From Argopecten irradians (lineage: Eukaryota; Mollusca; Bivalvia; Pectinida; Pectinidae), in NCBI RefSeq assembly GCF_041381155.1, contig NC_091135.1:64693067-64757066 (forward strand): DNA of 64,000 nt. Direction: 5' to 3'. The notes beneath the pieces are model-generated. The model ran no database searches. It saw only the letters and a program-made list of their open reading frames with translations, and was not told where the DNA came from. Positions 25,303-38,000 of the stretch are shown here, one piece after another (position 1 is the stretch's first letter; each line of letters begins with the position of its first letter). The position numbers were made by a program, and so were the translations under genes.

Positions 25303-25690
25303 ATTTTTCTTTGTTTTCATACCAAATCTGGCTTTCTGATTGGCCAATATTTTTTTTGCATACCACTATGGAAAAAAAATTCCTAGAATGGCGCGAAACC
25401 CCGACGTTATCGTGACGTCACAATAGAGACATTGCGTTGCATATTGATTCGGAAAAAAGAATCCCTTGAAAAACCATTATAACGTTACATTTAAACATAC
25501 TTCATTTTATCAAATAGAGTATAAAAATAATTATAAGTATTGATGTCACTATTTTTTAATTTTATCGGGGTATGAAAAAAAAATTGTTTGCAAACTGTGT
25601 GAATCTGCGTAGCGGATTCTCACAAAAGTTTGCAAACATTCTTTTTTTCATACCCCGATAAAATTAAAAAATAGTGACATCAATACTTAA
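25303..25690. mobile_element. Foldback element inserted in the 23-bp satellite
   Basis: The satellite stops at 25300 and resumes at about 25692. Between them, arms at 25535-25595 and 25628-25688 are near-perfect inverted repeats (AAGTATTGATGTCACTATTT... against ...AAATAGTGACATCAATACTT). They enclose a second small hairpin around GTGAATCTGCGTAGCGGATTC. The left third (25303-25534) is AT-rich with a short GC stretch (CGACGTTATCGTGACGTCAC). No coding capacity. Confidence 0.8.
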
Positions 25691-25770
25691 ATAAAATAAC
25701 TACCAACAACTATATACAATAACTACCAACAACTATACCAACAACTATATACAATATATATATATATATT
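25691..25770. repeat. Residual 23-bp satellite copies ending in (TA)n
   Basis: About three satellite units after the foldback, then a TA run at 25755-25770. The satellite and the TA tract end together. Confidence 0.85.
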
Positions 25771-26194
25771 GATCTTCAACCTTATAGATCTCTATTGCCT
25801 CATGGCATCATCTGATTAATGAAGAGAAAACAATGTGCGAGAAATAGTTAAGGTAACGGAAAAACCCGAATTACCAAAACAACCAGGAGACCGGATAATC
25901 ACAGCGAAACTCGAGCACAAGTTAATGTAGCCAAGGACGTGGGTATCACAACATTCATGGACGTAATTCGGCAGACTGCATTTGCATAAGAATACGTTCT
26001 TACCGCTTCTTCGTTTGTCTACAAACAATGTGTTCATGTGTTTTATCATTGGGTTTCCTTTTCTATTAATTTAGTGTCATTCACTCGTGTTGACGTCTGT
26101 GCCTAAATAAGGGGTATGCTGTTAGAACATAGATGTTTCTCTGTCAGTCTTATGCAGTTAGGATGCTTCGCTATTGAAGTGGTGGAATTATCTA
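25771..26194. other. Intergenic, nothing recognised
   Basis: A 77-codon minus-strand frame (25816-26049) has no recognisable domain. No repeat was noted. Confidence 0.45.
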
Positions 26195-27784
26195 AAACAA
26201 GAGGCCCAGAGGGCCTGTATCGCTCACCTGGTTTGTAATGCCAAGTAATGTTCTGAATACAAGTTCATTGTTTCTTTTCTGAAGGAATTTTAATATTAAC
26301 CTCTAAATCCCCTATTGGGCCCCACCCCTCCTGCCCCCAGGGGGTCAGAGCCAAAATTTATACAAGTTCTGTTCCCCTTCCCCCAAGGATGTTTATGGCC
26401 AAATTTGGTCACAATCCAAGCACAACTCTAGGACAAGTAGCGATTTATAGGATTTACCTCTATTTCCCCTATTGGGCCTCACCCGTTCTGCCCCCGGGGG
26501 CCAGAGCCAAAATTTATACAAGTTCTGTTCCCCTTCCAAAAAGGATGTTTGTGGCCAAATTTGGTTACATTCCATGCAGAACTCTATGACTAGTAGCGAT
26601 TTAAAGGATTTACCTCTATTTCCCCTATTGGGCCCCACCCCTCCTGCCCCCAGAGGGTCAGAGCCAAAATTTATACAAGTTCTGTTCCCCTTCTCCCAAG
26701 GATGTTTGTAGCCAAATTTGGTTACAATTCATGTAGAACTCTATGACTAGTAGCGATTTCAAGGATATACCTCTATTTCCCCTATTGGGCCCCTCCCCTC
26801 CTGCCCCCGGGGGACCAGAGCCAAAATTTATACAATTTCTGTTCCCCTTCCCCCAAGGATGTTTGTGGCCAAATTTGGTTACATTCCATTCAGAACTCTA
26901 TGACTAGTAGCGATTTAAAGGATTTATCTCTATTTCCCCTATTTGGCCCCGCCCCTCTTGCCCCTGGGGGATCAGAGCCAAAATTTATACAAGTTCTGTT
27001 CCCCTTCCCCCAAGGATGTTTGTGGCTAATTTTGGTTACAATCCATGCAGAACTCTAGGACAAGTAGCATTTTAAAGGATTTACCTCTATTTCCCCTATT
27101 GGGCCCCGCCCCTCCTGCCCCCCGGGGGTCAGAGCCAAAATTTATACAAGTTCTGTTCCCCCTCCCCAAGGATGTTTGTGGCCAAATTTGGTTACAATCC
27201 ATGCAGAACTCTAGGACAAGTAGCGATTTATAGGATTTACCTCTATTTCCCCTATTGGGCCCCGCCCCTCCTGCCCCCAGGGGGTCAGAGCCAAAATTTA
27301 TACAAGTTCTGTTTCCCCTCCCCCAAGGATGTTTGTGGCCAAATTTGGTTACAATCCATGCAGAACTCTAGGACAAGTAGCGATTTATAGGATTTACCTC
27401 TATTTCCCCTATTGGGCCCCGCCCCTCCTGCCCCCGGGGGGTCAGAGCCAAAATTTATACAAGTTCTGTTCTCCCTCCCCAAAGGATGTTTGTGGCCAAA
27501 TTTAGTTACAATCCATGCAGAACTCTAGGACAAGTAGCGATTTATAGGATTTACCTCTATTTCCCATATTGGGCCCCGCCCCTCCTGCCCCCGTGGGGTC
27601 AGAGCCAAAATTTATACAAGTTCTGTTCCCCCTCCCCCAAGGATGCTTGTGGCCAAATTTGGTTACAATCCATGCAGAACTCTATGACTAGTAGCGATTT
27701 AAAGGAAATGTTGACGGACGGACGGACGACGGACGCCGTGCCATGACATAAGCTCACCGGCCCTTCGGGCCAGGTGAGCTAAAA
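26195..27784 (+). mobile_element. Helentron-associated (pearl/HINE-like) element, 157-bp repeats
   Basis: The 5' end AACAAGAGGCCCAGAGGGCC is followed by GCTCACCTGG. Next come about 9 copies of a 157-bp unit, a GGAC-rich tract (27713-27735) and a terminal hairpin at 27751-27780 (AGCTCACC-GGCCC-TTCG-GGCC-AGGTGAGCT). As in the 12.3-13.7 kb element, the 5' end carries one arm of the 3' hairpin. No coding capacity; short ORFs inside are repeat artefacts. Confidence 0.85.
26300..27700. repeat. 157-bp tandem repeat, about 9 copies
   Basis: TACAAGTTCTGTTCCCC recurs at 26361, 26517, 26674, 26831, 26988, 27145, 27301, 27458 and 27615 (156-157 bp). Units contain CCCCTATTGGGCCCC and CAAATTTGGTTACAATCCATG. 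The size matches the ~160-bp class of bivalve repeats. A part copy in opposite orientation lies at 52.1-52.3 kb. Confidence 0.93.
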
Positions 27785-28067
27785 ACGAAGTGTTATTCTC
27801 GGGGAAATGTGTTTTCTATTCCACGACTGATTTTATACTATAACTGGAGTAACTTTTATATTTTTTTATGTTAATATAGATTATGGAAACTTTTGACAAA
27901 TCTAATATTGTAGCATTGACAGCATTTGGTTCAAACAATATTTCATTTTGTTCAATAACGATACAGCACAATATACATGTCATAAAGGTTAGATTCAGAA
28001 ACAAGTATAATGTACTTATATTAATCCGTCTATTAATATCATATGTAAAATATCAAAGAAACACAAT

Positions 28068-29348
28068 CACTGTGGGTACCCGTACACCGGATATTGGTAT
28101 CGACGAGGCGGTGATAGGTCATAACAAGGGGAAGTTTTGCAATATTTTCACAGTTTTAATGTAATTAATGTATCTGTAACTATTGTCCAGTTCAAGCTTA
28201 TTATATATCGCGTCCGTATGCGGTCTGTCAGCCCCCAGCGCCATACATTTATTGAGGAATAGACAGGAATCCAGGGTCACATGCAGAGGGGTACCGCAGT
28301 AAAAAAAGGCGGTTCAAAATAAATCACTTATATGGATATTAATTGCTTTCCTGATTACCGAATTAATTTTCTATGGCTAATTCACAACATAAGAAATCAA
28401 CTCACACCCCGATGGCTAATTTTCAGGTCATGAAGATTACGAAATGAATCAGTGAAAATCACATTGTGTACGGGCGCTTGCTTGTTGTTAAAAATCAAGT
28501 GTACGGGGGCTTTGATGACGATTGTACGACGAATTGGTTGAGGAATTGAGAAACGTAGCTTTATAAGCCAAATATTCCTTTCTAGATAGCAATATATATC
28601 CTTTCGACGGCCGGCAGGATTCGAACTTGACTCAATTTTGATAGTAGGTTATTACAAATGCCATCTATGAAAGCAGCTTGCATCTAGATTTCGGTTTGAT
28701 GCCATTTTCACGATGATAACAAACAGTACACACTACAAACAAGCAAAAACAGTCACAGGAAGTCCCCTAAAGGTCACCACGCACGGGTCATGGGAGGCAG
28801 AAACCTGCGCGTGGGACTTGTTTTTTTTTTTGTTTTTTTTTTTGAAATTGGTGCTATTTGCCCCTTCCTTTTGCCTAAACATAAACTTTCCTATCATAAC
28901 CCGTCTATGCAACCCGAAAATGGTAACATGGAACAATCTAGTAATTGAATATTATCAACAGTAGTTCACAGTTGTTTTCATTGAGGTACTCCCTTACAGG
29001 TGACCCTGGATTCCTGTCTATTCCTCAATGAATATTAATCCAATAATATTAGATCTCGATATTGAGAAAATTCTGATGTGCAATATCGAGTCGCGACGTA
29101 ATGATCAAAAGTATAATGATCAAAAGTGTCTCGTCGTGCTATACCTCTAACATTGTTGGAGTACAATGAATATATGACGATGGGGGTTGACAGATCGCAT
29201 ACGGACGCGATATATAATAAGCTTGAACTGACCAATAGTTACAGATACATTAATTACATTATAACTGAAAATATTGCAAAACTTCCCCTTGTTGTGACCG
29301 GTCACCGCCTCGCCAATACCATGATCCGGTGTACGGATACCCACAGTG
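28068..29348. repeat. Large inverted repeat, ~160-bp arms
   Basis: 28068-28231 is repeated inverted at about 29188-29348 (AACAAGGGGAAGTTTTGCAA against TTGCAAAACTTCCCCTTGTT). A second pair lies inside: 28250-28281 (TTGAGGAATAGACAGGAATC...) and 28998-29030. The spacer is about 0.7 kb and includes a T-rich run at 28820-28842. The right side has about 150 bp extra between the two arm blocks. No gene is recognised inside. Confidence 0.85.
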
Positions 29349-29364
29349 ACAATTTAACAAAGCA

Positions 29365-29495
29365 TGACAATTTATTGGTCCGGGCCTCGAACTCACGATC
29401 TACAGCACCCAATCGCCTAGCCAAAACATACATGTGCCTTCTACCACTGCGCCACATCCACATCCCCCAAAAAAGGATGTTTCTATGACGAAGTG
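29365..29495 (-). mobile_element. tRNA-derived SINE head
   Basis: The minus strand has an A-box-like GTGGCGCAGTGGTAGAAGGC near 29460 and a B box (GAGTTCGAGGCCC) near 29385. Spacing is larger than in a tRNA and there is no acceptor-stem pairing, so this is SINE-type and not a tRNA gene. It abuts the right arm of the large inverted repeat. Confidence 0.6.
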
Positions 29496-30265
29496 ATGGT
29501 CGGTTCGATATGCTGACATGATCACTGTTTATCATTTGTATAGATACAGAGATTCAAATAAAAGAATAATATTACTGGTACGGCTGTTCATATTTTCATT
29601 GCATATATTCATTAATAAAATCACAACAATTCAAGTCTTCCCTTCTCTTCTCTGTATTTTTCACAAGCGCCCTCCTGACGCAGATATCCATACATCATCA
29701 AATACAAAACGGAAACGAATACAAAATTATCCGGAAAACTAATTATAACAAATTTTCGGAATATAACAAAACCTTGATTCAGAAATACATAATTTACATT
29801 ACTTTAGAAATAAAATAGATTTATTGTAACATTCTTATGATTCAGAAATAAACTAGATTGATAGCAAAGTAGCATTTATATAATTGGAACGATAAGTAAA
29901 GGGGAATAACTCTGATGAGCTTATAGCAAATCAACACACACACAATGTAGTATATAACACATCTTTTCAGTCTATAGGCTTGTGAAGGACACCGGTCATT
30001 GTGTTTTATGTACGACCATTAAAATCTTTTTCAAGTTTTCGTCATTAATCCAGAACTTTTCGATTTATAATTTTCTTAAAGACACTTAATTCAGAAATAT
30101 TTGATGACGCGTTAGTTACATGAAACACCTGTTGCATATGACAATATATTAGTTATTCAATGAAAATCTTTATTACTTTCAGCCGTATGATATACATGTA
30201 TATAACCTGAACTATCGGCTGAGTTTCAGTATAGAGGTAAGCCTGTACACCTGTTGATAGCTGGG
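29496..30265. other. Upstream region of the FMO gene
   Basis: AT-rich and without coding signal. No convincing TATA box or start site could be placed for the downstream FMO gene. Confidence 0.4.
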
Positions 30266-30465
30266 ATGACGATCCGAGTGGCCGTTATCGGGGCGGGAGC
30301 GGCGGGTCTTTGTGCCCTGCGGCACCTCACCACCAGACAACCAACATTCCAGGCTGTTTGTTTCGAACAGAACAGTCGAGTTGGTGGCACATGGATTTAC
30401 ACTGATCAGACAGGAGTGGATGACCATGGACTTCCAATACACTCCAGCATGTACAAAAACCTTAG
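30266..30465 (+). CDS. FMO exon 1
   Basis: Start ATG at 30266 places the Rossmann FAD motif at residue 7, usual for FMOs. The frame is open 12 nt upstream but without ATG. Donor GTGAGT after AACCTTAG; ends in phase 2. Confidence 0.85.
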
Positions 30466-33400
30466 GTGAGTTATACATTCCGATGATCAACAGGAATCCA
30501 TGTCCATATTTTAACAATGCTGTCGTATATATTGTCTAATCCTTGTAGACTTAATCTTTTCATATTCCACGTTTTCAATCCGAAAACCGAAACTCAGAAG
30601 GAAGCACAAAAATATATTTGATTGAGCTGTTATCAGTCCTGATTCTTCATATGGCACTTGACGTTAGTCTTTCTGAAAGTGTTCTCTTGGTCAATAACTA
30701 GATTTAATTTTACGGTTAAAAATGAAATGCTTGAAAATATTGCAGTAGTCTAACGATCATGTTGCTTGCAGACAAAGTTCTTCTGCTACACCAAGATGTT
30801 TAGCTGGAAATGAGAAACAAAATCTTTTCATTTCTTCTTGCATCTGTTTATCAGGACAAATCTGCCGAAAGAGGTGATGGCGTTTCCTGATTTCCCGTTT
30901 CGGAAGGATCTACCATCTTTTGTACGACATGAAGATATGTTAGATTACCTCGAAAGTTATGCGGATCGTTTTGACCTACTAAAGTATATTAAGGCAAGTA
31001 AACGTGTTTGTAATAACTTCAACTTTTTGTAACAACTCATGTAATTATCTCGTAAGCGGCTTTGTCTTGCATTTCACAAAGATTCTTTTTTGGACCAATA
31101 TGTTTCCACGATAATGTTAACCTGCAGTCTTCTTACTGCAAAGCGCACCATGTGTAACGAAAATGTTTGGTGTTGTAAATTATCCATCCCTTTAATAATG
31201 GACAATTTCAACCTTTGAATCAGAAGAGTTCAAATGTGTATCTAGAGGTGAATAAGATAAAGGTATTGCGGACATTTTTTAAAACAGGTGAAGACAGTTT
31301 TGTGTCCAAATTTATTAAGTTGTTAATGCATGTCCGCATACAATTTCAGTTATCAACCACTGTGGATTTAGTTCATCCCCAGAAACACACCGACAAAGTA
31401 GAATGGCAGATAACATACAAGACCCTAACAGATCCCGATGTTATTCCGGTCACAGAAACGTTTGATGCCGTTATGGTTTGTAATGGGTAAGTTATAATTT
31501 CATTTTACAGTGATGTTTATTTCGAATTTGGACTTTTCGTATGACTGAGTATAGTAATATGAATTAAGCACGGCATGGTAAGAGCGAAACTCTACTTGTT
31601 TATTTTATTTTATTTCATGTAGAAGGCATAATTTAGAAATAAAAGGACGCACTTTAAACTATATATATAGAAGTATATGATGTAATAATTGTCTAGCATA
31701 AACTCAAAGAAATGAACTCAGAGATTCGGATTTCTCTGTGTCCATTCAAGGCCTGTAGTGCCGCGTATGCGAATCCTTTGATTTCGCGCCATTTGTTGAC
31801 GTTATGTGACGTCATGATGCCTGTGCTCATCTTGCTTGGTGGATATTTTGACTCCATTCGATAGCTTTTAATTTTCAAAGTGTTATTATCATTATTATTT
31901 TAAAAATGATAAGGGCACAGCCCTCTTCGGGCACGAAGTGCGAAGCACTTAATTCTAAGGGGTAACGCATACATGAATATATAAGAAAAAACACAATCTT
32001 CAAAATTCAATCCTACACACTGACAGATTCAGTTTGCGGCCGCCATTTTTTTACCCAATGTAAAAAATCCCATCAGCGTGAATGCGATGCTTTGAAATCA
32101 TCTCAATATATAATCAAGCGGTTCAAACGCTTTTATGATCCGACGAACGTAATTTTCGTCCGGTAGAAGCTCAGTGCAGTATGCTCTTTATTTGCAAGCG
32201 TTCAAGTGATATACCACCTGCCAATATTTATTTAGAAATAAAAGGACGCACTTTAAACTATATATATAGAAGTATATGATGTAATAATTGTCTAGCATAA
32301 ACTCAAAGAAATGAACTCAGAGATTCGGATTTCTCTGTGTCCATTCAAGGCTGACCGAAAACGGAATATCTGTTACGGCAACAAAACATTCTTCTATCTC
32401 TTATGTGGATTTCCTTCTCAAATGGGGGTTTTGGGACAAGGAAAGAGTGAGATATAGGAATAAAAAAATAAACATAAAATTCGGCTCCGTTATTTCTTTA
32501 ATTGAACTTTTTAACATTTTATAATTAATGGTTACTGAACCATCTGGCTGCGCCCTTAAAGGCCTTGCCTTCAGTCATAATATGAATCATGCACGGCATG
32601 GGAAGAGCGAAGCTCTACTTGTGTACTTTATTTTTTATTTCATGTTGAAGACATAATTTAGAAATAAAAGGACGTACTTCAAACTATAGAACTATATGAT
32701 ATACTAATTGTCTATCATAAACCCAAAGAAACGAACTCAAAGCTTTCTCTGTGTCCATGCAAGGCCTGGAGTGCCGCGTCTGTGAATCCTATGATTTCGC
32801 GCCATTTGTTGACGTGATGTGACGTCATGATTCCTTGTGCTCATCTTCGCTTGGGGGATATTTTGACTACATATCATAGCTTTTATTTTTCAAATTGATA
32901 TTATTATTATTTTAAAAAATAATAAAAAATGTTTCATTTCTCCTGTTATGAATTTGCATTAGTTAAATATATATTTACTTGGGAGAACAGTACCGGAGCG
33001 AGGCAGGTAAAACCGGAAGTACGAATTTTTTTAGCCATCCATGCCTGCAAGTCATTGATCTCAATATGTACTTTTGCTTATGTACATGTTACCGGAACAG
33101 AGCTTCGATATTCGACGCGCTTCGCGCGTCGAAAGAGCTTCGCTCTTATTAATCAAGGCCACTCATAGATGCTGTGAATGAAAGACTCAAACAAAGGAAT
33201 AAAGGAATTGGTTTTTCATTTCAATATTGAATTTAGTATACTAAGTGTGCAGTGTTGAATTTCGGAGTTTAACAAAATATGTATTTATTTCATGATGTTT
33301 TAAGTTTTTCAAGAACAGTAAGTTGAATAACTCATTTTCTTGAAATAACTGTAATAAATTTTATATCTAAATTATTTCTGAAACAACGATTTTAACACTA

Positions 33401-34872
33401 ATGAAACCAGAAACATATCCCAGTATACATATTATATATATTTCTGCAGTAACGAACATTTTATCGTGAGTTTTGCTTTGCCGACTTTTGACTTATAATA
33501 AATAATGGCCATATATTTGATTACTTATGGCACTCAAATTTCTTTTGAATTCATAAGAACACTCACATCAAGAAAACTTAATGCAACACGTACTCAAAAC
33601 TATTAACTTTTACTGCGCAATAATATCATCAGATATAGTTCGTCAATGCAACCAACACAAAAAAAACTTCATAAGCGTTATAAGAACTTTCTTTTGCAGT
33701 TACCTTCCTAACATTTGATTAAAATAATCGATCAGTAGCATGAATTACGTAAAATTTAAATAAACATACACAAGCCAAAATCCACCGAAAGTCTGCCGCG
33801 GAGGAAGACAGCGAAGGCGGTGTTGTTCGTGATTTTCGGGAGACCGTTGATCTCGGAGTAATACAAATATCATAGAGTCCCATCTGAACACTTAAAACAC
33901 TCCATCCATGGTGTATATATATGTACAAATTCAATGTCTGTGGTTTTGAATATTGGGGTTTTATTTTTTCATACCATGAAGTATTACGAAGTATTACGTG
34001 AAATGAACTAAACAACTTTTAATTTTCATCGCGAAGTGGTTTCATTGTTTTGATGTGCACAGGCTCGCCGATCGTACCTTAGAATGCTGTTTCACAGCAT
34101 CAAAAATGTTAAATTGCTCCTGTTATGCATTTGCAATTTACCGCGGAGAGCAGTACCGGAGCAACGCACAACCGGAACAAGTTTAACCGGAAGTACGAAA
34201 AAATTTTAGCCATCCATGCATGCAGGTCATTGATCTCAATATGTACTTTTGCTTATGTACATGTTACCGGAACAGAGATTCTTAATAACTATTAATTATA
34301 CAATGATTAAAAGTGCAATTTATGGAAATAACGGAGTCGAATTATCTGTTTATTTCTTATTCATATATTAACACTCTATCCTTATCTCAAATCCCGCATT
34401 TGAGAAGGAAACCTGCAGTAGAGAATGAAGAATTTTTTCCCTAACATATATTTGCAAATAAAGAGCGATAGTTCTGAGCTTCTGCCGGATGAAAGCGTCA
34501 TATCCATAGTGATTACCAATGGTTCCCCTCCCCATATATATATGAAAAAATGGCGGCCGCAAACTGAAGCTGTCAGTGTGTAGGGTTGAATCTTCGGGCA
34601 CGAAGGGCTGTGCCCTTATCATTGGATGTACAATGTGAAGTAACAACGTTTTATTGAAACTCTATCTAAACAACTGAGTTCTTGATATTTGCAGTCATTA
34701 CTCGGTGCCAATGATACCGTCTGTTCCCGGCTTAGACCTGTTCCGGGGTAAAGTGACCCACAGCCACGACTACCGGTATCCGTCCGAGTTTGAGGGACAA
34801 CGTGTGGCTTGTCTAGGGGCTGCTGCTTCAGGACAGGACATCAGTGTGGACGTATCGTCTGCTGCAAAACAC
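30266..34872 (+). CDS. Flavin-containing monooxygenase, N-terminal half only (4 exons)
   Basis: FMOs use FAD and NADPH to oxygenate soft nucleophiles (N and S), usually at the ER. Exons 30266-30465, 30855-30993, 31350-31486 and 34695-34872 join in phase and give 218 codons. Visible features are the N-terminal FAD site VAVIGAGAAGL (residues ~4-14), ERVGGTW-like SRVGGTW, the CNGHYSVP block across the exon 3/4 junction, the FMO signature FRGKVTHSHDY (FxGxxxHxxxY) and an NADPH-site loop CLGAAASGQDI. Family members are usually 430-550 residues, so the C-terminal half is missing. After AAKH the sequence either splices at GTACTT or reads to TAA at 34890, and the 41-bp satellite starts 160 bp later. 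It is probably a truncated copy, or a gene with a giant satellite intron. Confidence 0.85.
30855..30993 (+). CDS. FMO exon 2, GC donor
   Basis: Acceptor TTTATCAG. Encodes TNLPKEVMAFPDFPFRKDLP and YLESYADRFDLLKYIK, matching the FMO N-SNLPKEVM-FPDFPF block. The frame to exon 3 (YIK|LSTTV) is kept only if the intron starts at AAG|GCAAGT, a consensus GC-AG intron. Confidence 0.85.
31350..31486 (+). CDS. FMO exon 3
   Basis: Acceptor AATTTCAG. Encodes LSTTVDLVHP and the strand leading to FDAVMVCNG. Donor GTAAGT; phase 2. VMVCNG-HYSVP is the conserved C-[TS]-G-H/N-Y region. Confidence 0.88.
31565..34627. mobile_element. Composite repeat island in FMO intron 3: long-TIR element plus direct repeats
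   Basis: Long inverted arms: about 31905-32220 (and parts to 32510) against about 34310-34627. Both ends begin AATGATAAGGGCACAGCCC and share GCGGCCGCCATTTTTT and CTCAAAT..GGG segments. Direct repeats: a ~360-bp block at 31565-31920 and 32580-32935, and a third, 123-bp inner part at 32230-32352 that looks identical to 31629-31751. A ~180-bp block at about 32935-33115 recurs at 34105-34285. No transposase was found. A small hairpin (GACGCGCTTCGCGCGTC) lies at 33113-33129. Confidence 0.75.
34695..34872 (+). CDS. FMO exon 4, last recognised
   Basis: Acceptor TATTTGCAG after a 3.2-kb intron. Contains the FxGxxxHxxxY signature and the second nucleotide-binding loop. The possible donor GTACTT is weak. 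The unspliced frame adds VLNSL then stops. The middle Gly of the second GxGxxG is Ala (GAAASG). Confidence 0.8.
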
Positions 34873-35048
34873 GTACTTAACTCTTTATAACACTTTCTCA
34901 ACATGTCTCATGCAAATGCTACTATACTTCCCGATTATCGCCTTCGCTAGATTATATATTGCCACAACTGAATTAAACTATTTTAAACTTGCTTGTTTCT
35001 TTTAAATTCTGTCAACATGACCCTTTATAGTATCAACCCCAGTGTTTC

Positions 35049-38000
35049 TAGTGATCAGTAATTCCGTGACTATACACATACCTTACTTATAGTGATCAGT
35101 AATTCCGTGACTATACACATACCTTACTTATAGTGATCATTAATTCCGTGACTATACACATACCTTACTTATAGTGATCATTAATTCCGTGACTATACAC
35201 ATACCTTACTTATAGTGATCATTAATTCCGTGACTATACACATACCTTACTTATAGTGATCAGTAATTCCGTGAGTAATTCCGTGACTATACACATACCT
35301 TACTTATAGTGATCAGTAATTCCGTGACTATACACATACCTTACTTATAGTGATCATTTAATTCCGTGACTATACACATACCTTACTTATAGTGATCAGT
35401 AATTCCGTGACTATACACATACCTTACTTATAGTGATCATTAATTCCGTGACTATACACATACCTTACTTATAGTGATCATTAATTCCGTGACTATACAC
35501 ATACCTTACTTATAGTGATCAGTAATTCCGTGACTATACACATACCTTACTTATAGTGATCATTAATTCCGTGACTATACACATACCTTACTTATAGTGA
35601 TCATTAATTCCGTGACTATACACATACCTTACTTATAGTGATCAGTAATTCCGTGACTATACACATACCTTACTTATAGTGATCAGTAATTCCGTGACTA
35701 TACACATACCTTACTTATAGTGATCATTAATTCCGTGACTATACACATACCTTACCTTACATTCCGTGACTATACACATACCTTACTTATAGTGATCAGT
35801 AATTCCGTGACTATACACATACCTTACTTATAGTGATCAGTAATTCCGTGACTATACACATACCTTACTTATAGTGATCAGTAATTCCGTGACTATACAC
35901 ATACCTTACTTATAGTGATCAGTAATTCCGTGACTATACACATACCTTACTTATAGTGATCAGTAATTCCGTGACTATACACATACCTTACTTATAGTGA
36001 TCATTAATTCCGTGACTATACACATACCTTACTTATAGTGATCATTAATTCCGTGACTATACACATACCTTACTTATAGTGATCAGTAATTCCGTGACTA
36101 TACACATACCTTACTTATAGTGATCATTAATTCCGTGACTATACACATACCTTACTTATAGTGATCAGTAATTCCGTGACTATACACATACCTTACTTGT
36201 AGTGATCATTAATTCCGTGACTATACACATACCTTACTTATAGTGATCAGTAATTCCGTGACTATACACATACCTTACTTATAGTGATCATTAATTCCGT
36301 GACTATACACATACCTTACTTATAGTGATCAGTAATTCCGTGACTATACACATACCTTACTTATAGTGATCATTAATTCCGTGACTATACACATACCTTA
36401 CTTATAGTGATCAGTAATTCCGTGACTATACACATACCTTACTTATAGTGATCAGTAATTCCGTGACTATACACATACCTTACTTATAGTGATCAGTAAT
36501 TCCGTGACTATACACATACCTTACTTATAGTGATCAGTAATTCCGTGACTATACACATACCTTACTTATAGTGATCAGTAATTCCGTGACTATACACATA
36601 CCTTACTTATATAGTGATCAGTAATTCCGTGACTATACACATACCTTACTTATAGTGATCATCGTAATTCCGTGACTATACACACATACCTTACTTATAG
36701 TGATCAGTAATTCCGTGACTATACACATACCTTACTTATAGTGATCAGTAATTCCGTGACTATACACATACCTTACTTATAGTGATCATAATTCCGTGAC
36801 TATACACATACCTTACTTATAGTGATCAGTAATTCCGTGACTATACACATACCTTACTTATAGTGATCATTAATTCCGTGACTATACACATACCTTACTT
36901 ATAGTGATCATTAATTCCGTGACTATACACATACCTTACTTATAGTGATCAGTAATTCCGTGACTATACACATACCTTACTTATAGTGATCAGTAATTCC
37001 GTGACTATACACATACCTTACTTATAGTGATCATTAATTCCGTGACTATACACATACCTTACTTATAGTGATCAGTAATTCCGTGACTATACACATACCT
37101 TACTTATAGTGATCAGTAATTCCGTGACTATACACATACCTTACTTATAGTGATCAGTAATTCCGTGACTATACACATACCTTACTTATAGTGATCAGTA
37201 ATTCCGTGACTATACACATACCTTACTTATAGTGATCAGTAATTCCGTGACTATACACATACCTTACTTATAGTGATCATTAATTCCGTGACTATACACA
37301 TACCTTACTTATAGTGATCAGTAATTCCGTGACTATACACATACCTTACTTATAGTGATCAGTAATTCCGTGACTATACACATACCTTACTTATAGTGAT
37401 CAGTAATTCCGTGACTATACACATACCTTACTTATAGTGATCATTAATTCCGTGACTATAACAAACACCTTACTTATAGTGATCAGTAATTCCGTGACTA
37501 TACACATACCTTACTTATAGTGATCAGTAATTCCGTGACTATACACATACCTTACTTATAGTGATCATTAATTCCGTGACTATACACATACCTTACTTAT
37601 AGTGATCAGTAATTCCGTGACTATACACATACCTTACTTATAGTGATCAGTAATTCCGTGACTATACACATACCTTACTTATAGTGATCATTAATTCCGT
37701 GACTATACACATACATTACTTATAGTGGTCATTAATTCCGTGACTATACACATACCTTATAGTGATCATTAATTCCGTGACTATACACATACCTTACTTA
37801 TAGTGATCAGTAATTCCGTGACTATACACATACCTTACTTATAGTGATCAGTAATTCCGTGACTATACACATACCTTACTTATAGTGATCAGTAATTCCG
37901 TGACTATACACATACCTTACTTATAGTGATCATTAATTCCGTGACTATACACATACCTTACTTATAGTGATCAGTAATTCCGTACACTACCTTACATCAT

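Noticed and set aside
33719..34015. 98-codon minus-strand frame in FMO intron 3
   Set aside because: It sits inside the repeat-rich TIR element and shows no recognisable domain; treated as repeat sequence.
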